From CAJBLF01 sp964430205 (GTDB taxonomy: Bacteria; Patescibacteriota; Gracilibacteria; Absconditabacterales; Absconditicoccaceae): a stretch of 7,516 nt of DNA. This document shows positions 6,560 through 7,516 of this stretch, piece by piece; within the stretch, counting starts at the first letter, position 1; the number at the start of each line of letters is the position of its first letter. The DNA lies in the NCBI GenBank assembly GCA_964430205.1, contig CAYSER010000035.1:1-7516 (forward strand), written 5' to 3'. A program made the translations under genes and the position numbers. The notes beneath the pieces are model-generated. The model made no database searches. It was not told where the DNA came from and saw only the letters and a program-made list of their open reading frames with translations.

Positions 6560-6590
6560 GACGTTGACCTCCTTGGGAGGTTCCAGCGTC
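6560..6590. promoter_or_regulatory. 13-bp hairpin enclosing a perfect Shine-Dalgarno/anti-SD sequence
   Basis: GACGTTG (6560-6566) pairs with CAGCGTC (6584-6590) through one G.U pair. ACCTCC (6567-6572) pairs with GGAGGT (6576-6581), with a 2-base bulge and a TTG loop. On the minus strand the loop side reads AAGGAGGT, a perfect complement of the usual 16S rRNA 3' tail. It is held in the stem and lies 12 bases before an ATG at 6555. On the plus strand the same element shows ACCTCCTT, like the anti-SD itself. No T run follows on either strand, so it is not a simple terminator. Confidence 0.55.
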
Positions 6591-6710
6591 TTATCCTATG
6601 CTTTGAAATAACACGTCTATCCTAATGAAATCCTAGCTCATTACAACGAAGACTTCGGTTTCTTTGATATTGCAAATCCGGACTGATTTACTATTATGAA
6701 GTCGACGAAA

Positions 6711-6760
6711 CGATAAAAGCTTCGCAAAAGGCTTGCGATAAGGCTTTTATTATTTTATCG
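6711..6760 (+). terminator. Hairpin with T-rich tail upstream of frr
   Basis: ATAAAAGC (6713-6720) pairs with GCTTTTAT (6743-6750), with an inner TCGC/GCGA stem (6722-6725/6735-6738) and a 9-base loop. TATTTTATCG follows. The same 5' arm, as CGATAAAA (6711-6718), can instead pair with TTTTATCG (6753-6760), so two outer pairings compete. On plus it resembles an intrinsic terminator or attenuator some 40 bases before the frr start. What transcript it would end is unclear, since no plus-strand gene lies upstream. Confidence 0.4.
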
Positions 6761-6802
6761 GCCGAAGGCTAGGTATCGATTTATCATTTAAACGGTTTAC
6801 TT

Positions 6803-7351
6803 ATGGACTTGACATCACATCGTCAACACATGGACAAAACTCTCCAATTCTTAGTATCAGAACTCAAAGCATTGCAGGTCGGAAGGGCATCTGCCGGTCT
6901 TGTCGAGAATATCACCGTAGAGGCTTCATACGGCCCTATGAAAGTATCTCAGGTCGCTCACATCACTATCATGGATGCTCAGACGATCAAAATAGAACCT
7001 CGGGACAAGAACGAACTCAAACATGTGGAGAAAGCCATCTATGATTCAGGTTCCTGACTCACTCCGCAGAATGAAGGAGGCTATATCATCGTCAGGATCC
7101 CTGCATTGACCCAGGACAGAAGAGCCGAAATCGCCAAACAGGTCAAGGCTATGGGCGAAGATGCCAAAGGACGCATCAGGCTCGCAAGGCAAGAAGCCAT
7201 GAAAGCCAATAAGACTATCTTCGATGCCAAGGAGATCGGTGAGGATGAAAGCAAGAGAAACGAGAAGGATATCGATACATTGGTCAAGACCATGAACGAC
7301 AAGATCGATGAACTCGTGAAGAATAAATCTGATGAAGTGATGACTATGTAA
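6803..7351 (+). CDS. frr: Ribosome recycling factor (RRF)
   Basis: RRF, with EF-G, splits the post-termination ribosome and frees mRNA and tRNA. The 182-aa product matches the family's usual length (about 185). Visible are the N-terminal helix leading to VSELKALQVGRASAGLVENI, domain II with VEASYGPMKVSQVAHITIMDAQTIKIEP, then AIYDSGSGLTPQNEGGYIIVRIPALTQDRRAEIAKQVK, and the long C-terminal helices with the conserved RLARQEAMK to the end. Codon 85 (7055-7057) is UGA at the conserved Gly just before LTPQN, a clear recoding site; with the standard code the protein would be cut in half. The start at ATG 6803 gives a normal N-terminus, and a second ATG ten codons on is less likely. No Shine-Dalgarno is seen. 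It ends in TAA. The YidC-like start lies 113 bp downstream on the same strand. Confidence 0.96.
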
Positions 7352-7464
7352 CTCTATAAACTAAGGGACCCGGAACCTGTGACCTGATATCTGAGCCCTT
7401 TTCTGTGATGCTACTGTTTTGCACTTCTTTCCATGGATATTTTACACTCTAAACATTTTTCGTT

Positions 7465-7516
7465 ATGTTGTGAATGCTGTTTACAGAGATTTTGTATCGT
7501 CCGATATTCAATATCC
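7465..7516 (+). CDS. yidC: Probable start of YidC/Oxa1-type membrane insertase, partial
   Basis: Only 17 codons are inside the window. From ATG 7465 they read MLGMLFTEILYRPIFNI, with UGA at 7471 as Gly; from ATG 7474 they read MLFTEILYRPIFNI. The pattern 'ILY.P.fN' near the N-terminus is typical of short YidC/Oxa1 proteins, which insert proteins into the inner membrane. The frame is open to the edge. The call rests on a very short match and must be confirmed with flanking sequence. A weak TTGCAC/TACACT promoter pair (7419-7448, 18-base spacer) lies upstream. Confidence 0.45.

Larger units (their letters stand above)
6362..6802. other. Divergent intergenic region with several inverted repeats
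   Basis: This 441-bp stretch lies between the start of the helicase gene (minus) and of frr (plus) and must hold both promoters. Both strands are crowded with TAA and TAG in 6590-6800, so I see no gene there. I searched for tRNA, tmRNA, RNase P and SRP signatures by eye and saw none. What stands out is a set of hairpins at 6465-6508, 6510-6523, 6560-6590 and 6711-6760, plus a smaller TAATGA/TCATTA one at about 6623-6643. A long structured 5' UTR of the helicase mRNA is one reading; a small RNA on either strand is another. Confidence 0.5.

Noticed and set aside
6400..6800. tRNA, tmRNA, RNase P or SRP RNA
   Set aside because: No T-arm with CCA end, no tmRNA end sequences, no RNase P core and no SRP tetraloop region was seen on either strand by eye.
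7363..7402. Terminator after frr (AAGGG/CCCTT followed by TT)
   Set aside because: The stem is only 5 bp with a 28-base loop and a short T run, too weak to call.

Overview
The window comes from a bacterium that reads UGA as glycine (translation table 25), as in the candidate phyla Gracilibacteria and Absconditabacteria (SR1). Read with the standard code, nearly every gene here is broken by UGA. Read with UGA as Gly, each becomes one full-length protein, and many of the UGAs fall on glycines conserved in their families: the SAM-binding glycines of PrmC, the GRTG motif of the DEAD-box helicase, and the Gly before the LTPQN segment of ribosome recycling factor. I count at least 24 in-frame UGA codons. 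All eight gene ends that can be seen use UAA. GC content is moderate. The exact lineage within the table-25 groups cannot be fixed from this window.

Layout. At the left (1-850) are two minus-strand genes: a small multi-pass membrane protein cut by the window edge, and a 95-aa basic protein of uncertain family. A tandem 10-bp repeat (about 494-560) lies between them. Running divergently from the 95-aa gene is prmC on the plus strand (880-1761), the release-factor glutamine methyltransferase. Convergent with prmC is a minus-strand block of three genes: dnaX (clamp-loader gamma/tau AAA+ part), a separate overlapping ORF that looks like the DnaX C-terminal domain, and a uracil-DNA-glycosylase-superfamily protein. 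The 5' end of dnaX is interrupted by a 100-N scaffold gap (3806-3905). On the plus strand at 3991-4635 is a four-helix membrane protein of the DUF1461/Lit type. It is invisible under the standard code because four UGAs split it. Next, on the minus strand, is a 569-aa DEAD-box RNA helicase with a DbpA-type RNA-binding domain and a basic tail (4652-6361). A 441-bp divergent intergenic region rich in inverted repeats separates it from frr (6803-7351, plus strand). The right edge holds what looks like the first codons of a YidC/Oxa1 insertase.

How the genes fit together. Most are housekeeping: translation termination and recycling (prmC, frr), replication (dnaX), DNA repair (UDG-like), RNA remodelling (helicase) and envelope functions (DUF1461, YidC-like). 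No mobile element, CRISPR array, tRNA or rRNA was recognised. The points of most interest are the UGA recoding, the split dnaX with an A6 tract and a TAATG junction in the -1 frame, the structured leader upstream of the helicase, the decamer repeat array, and a Lit-like membrane protein in a candidate-phylum genome.
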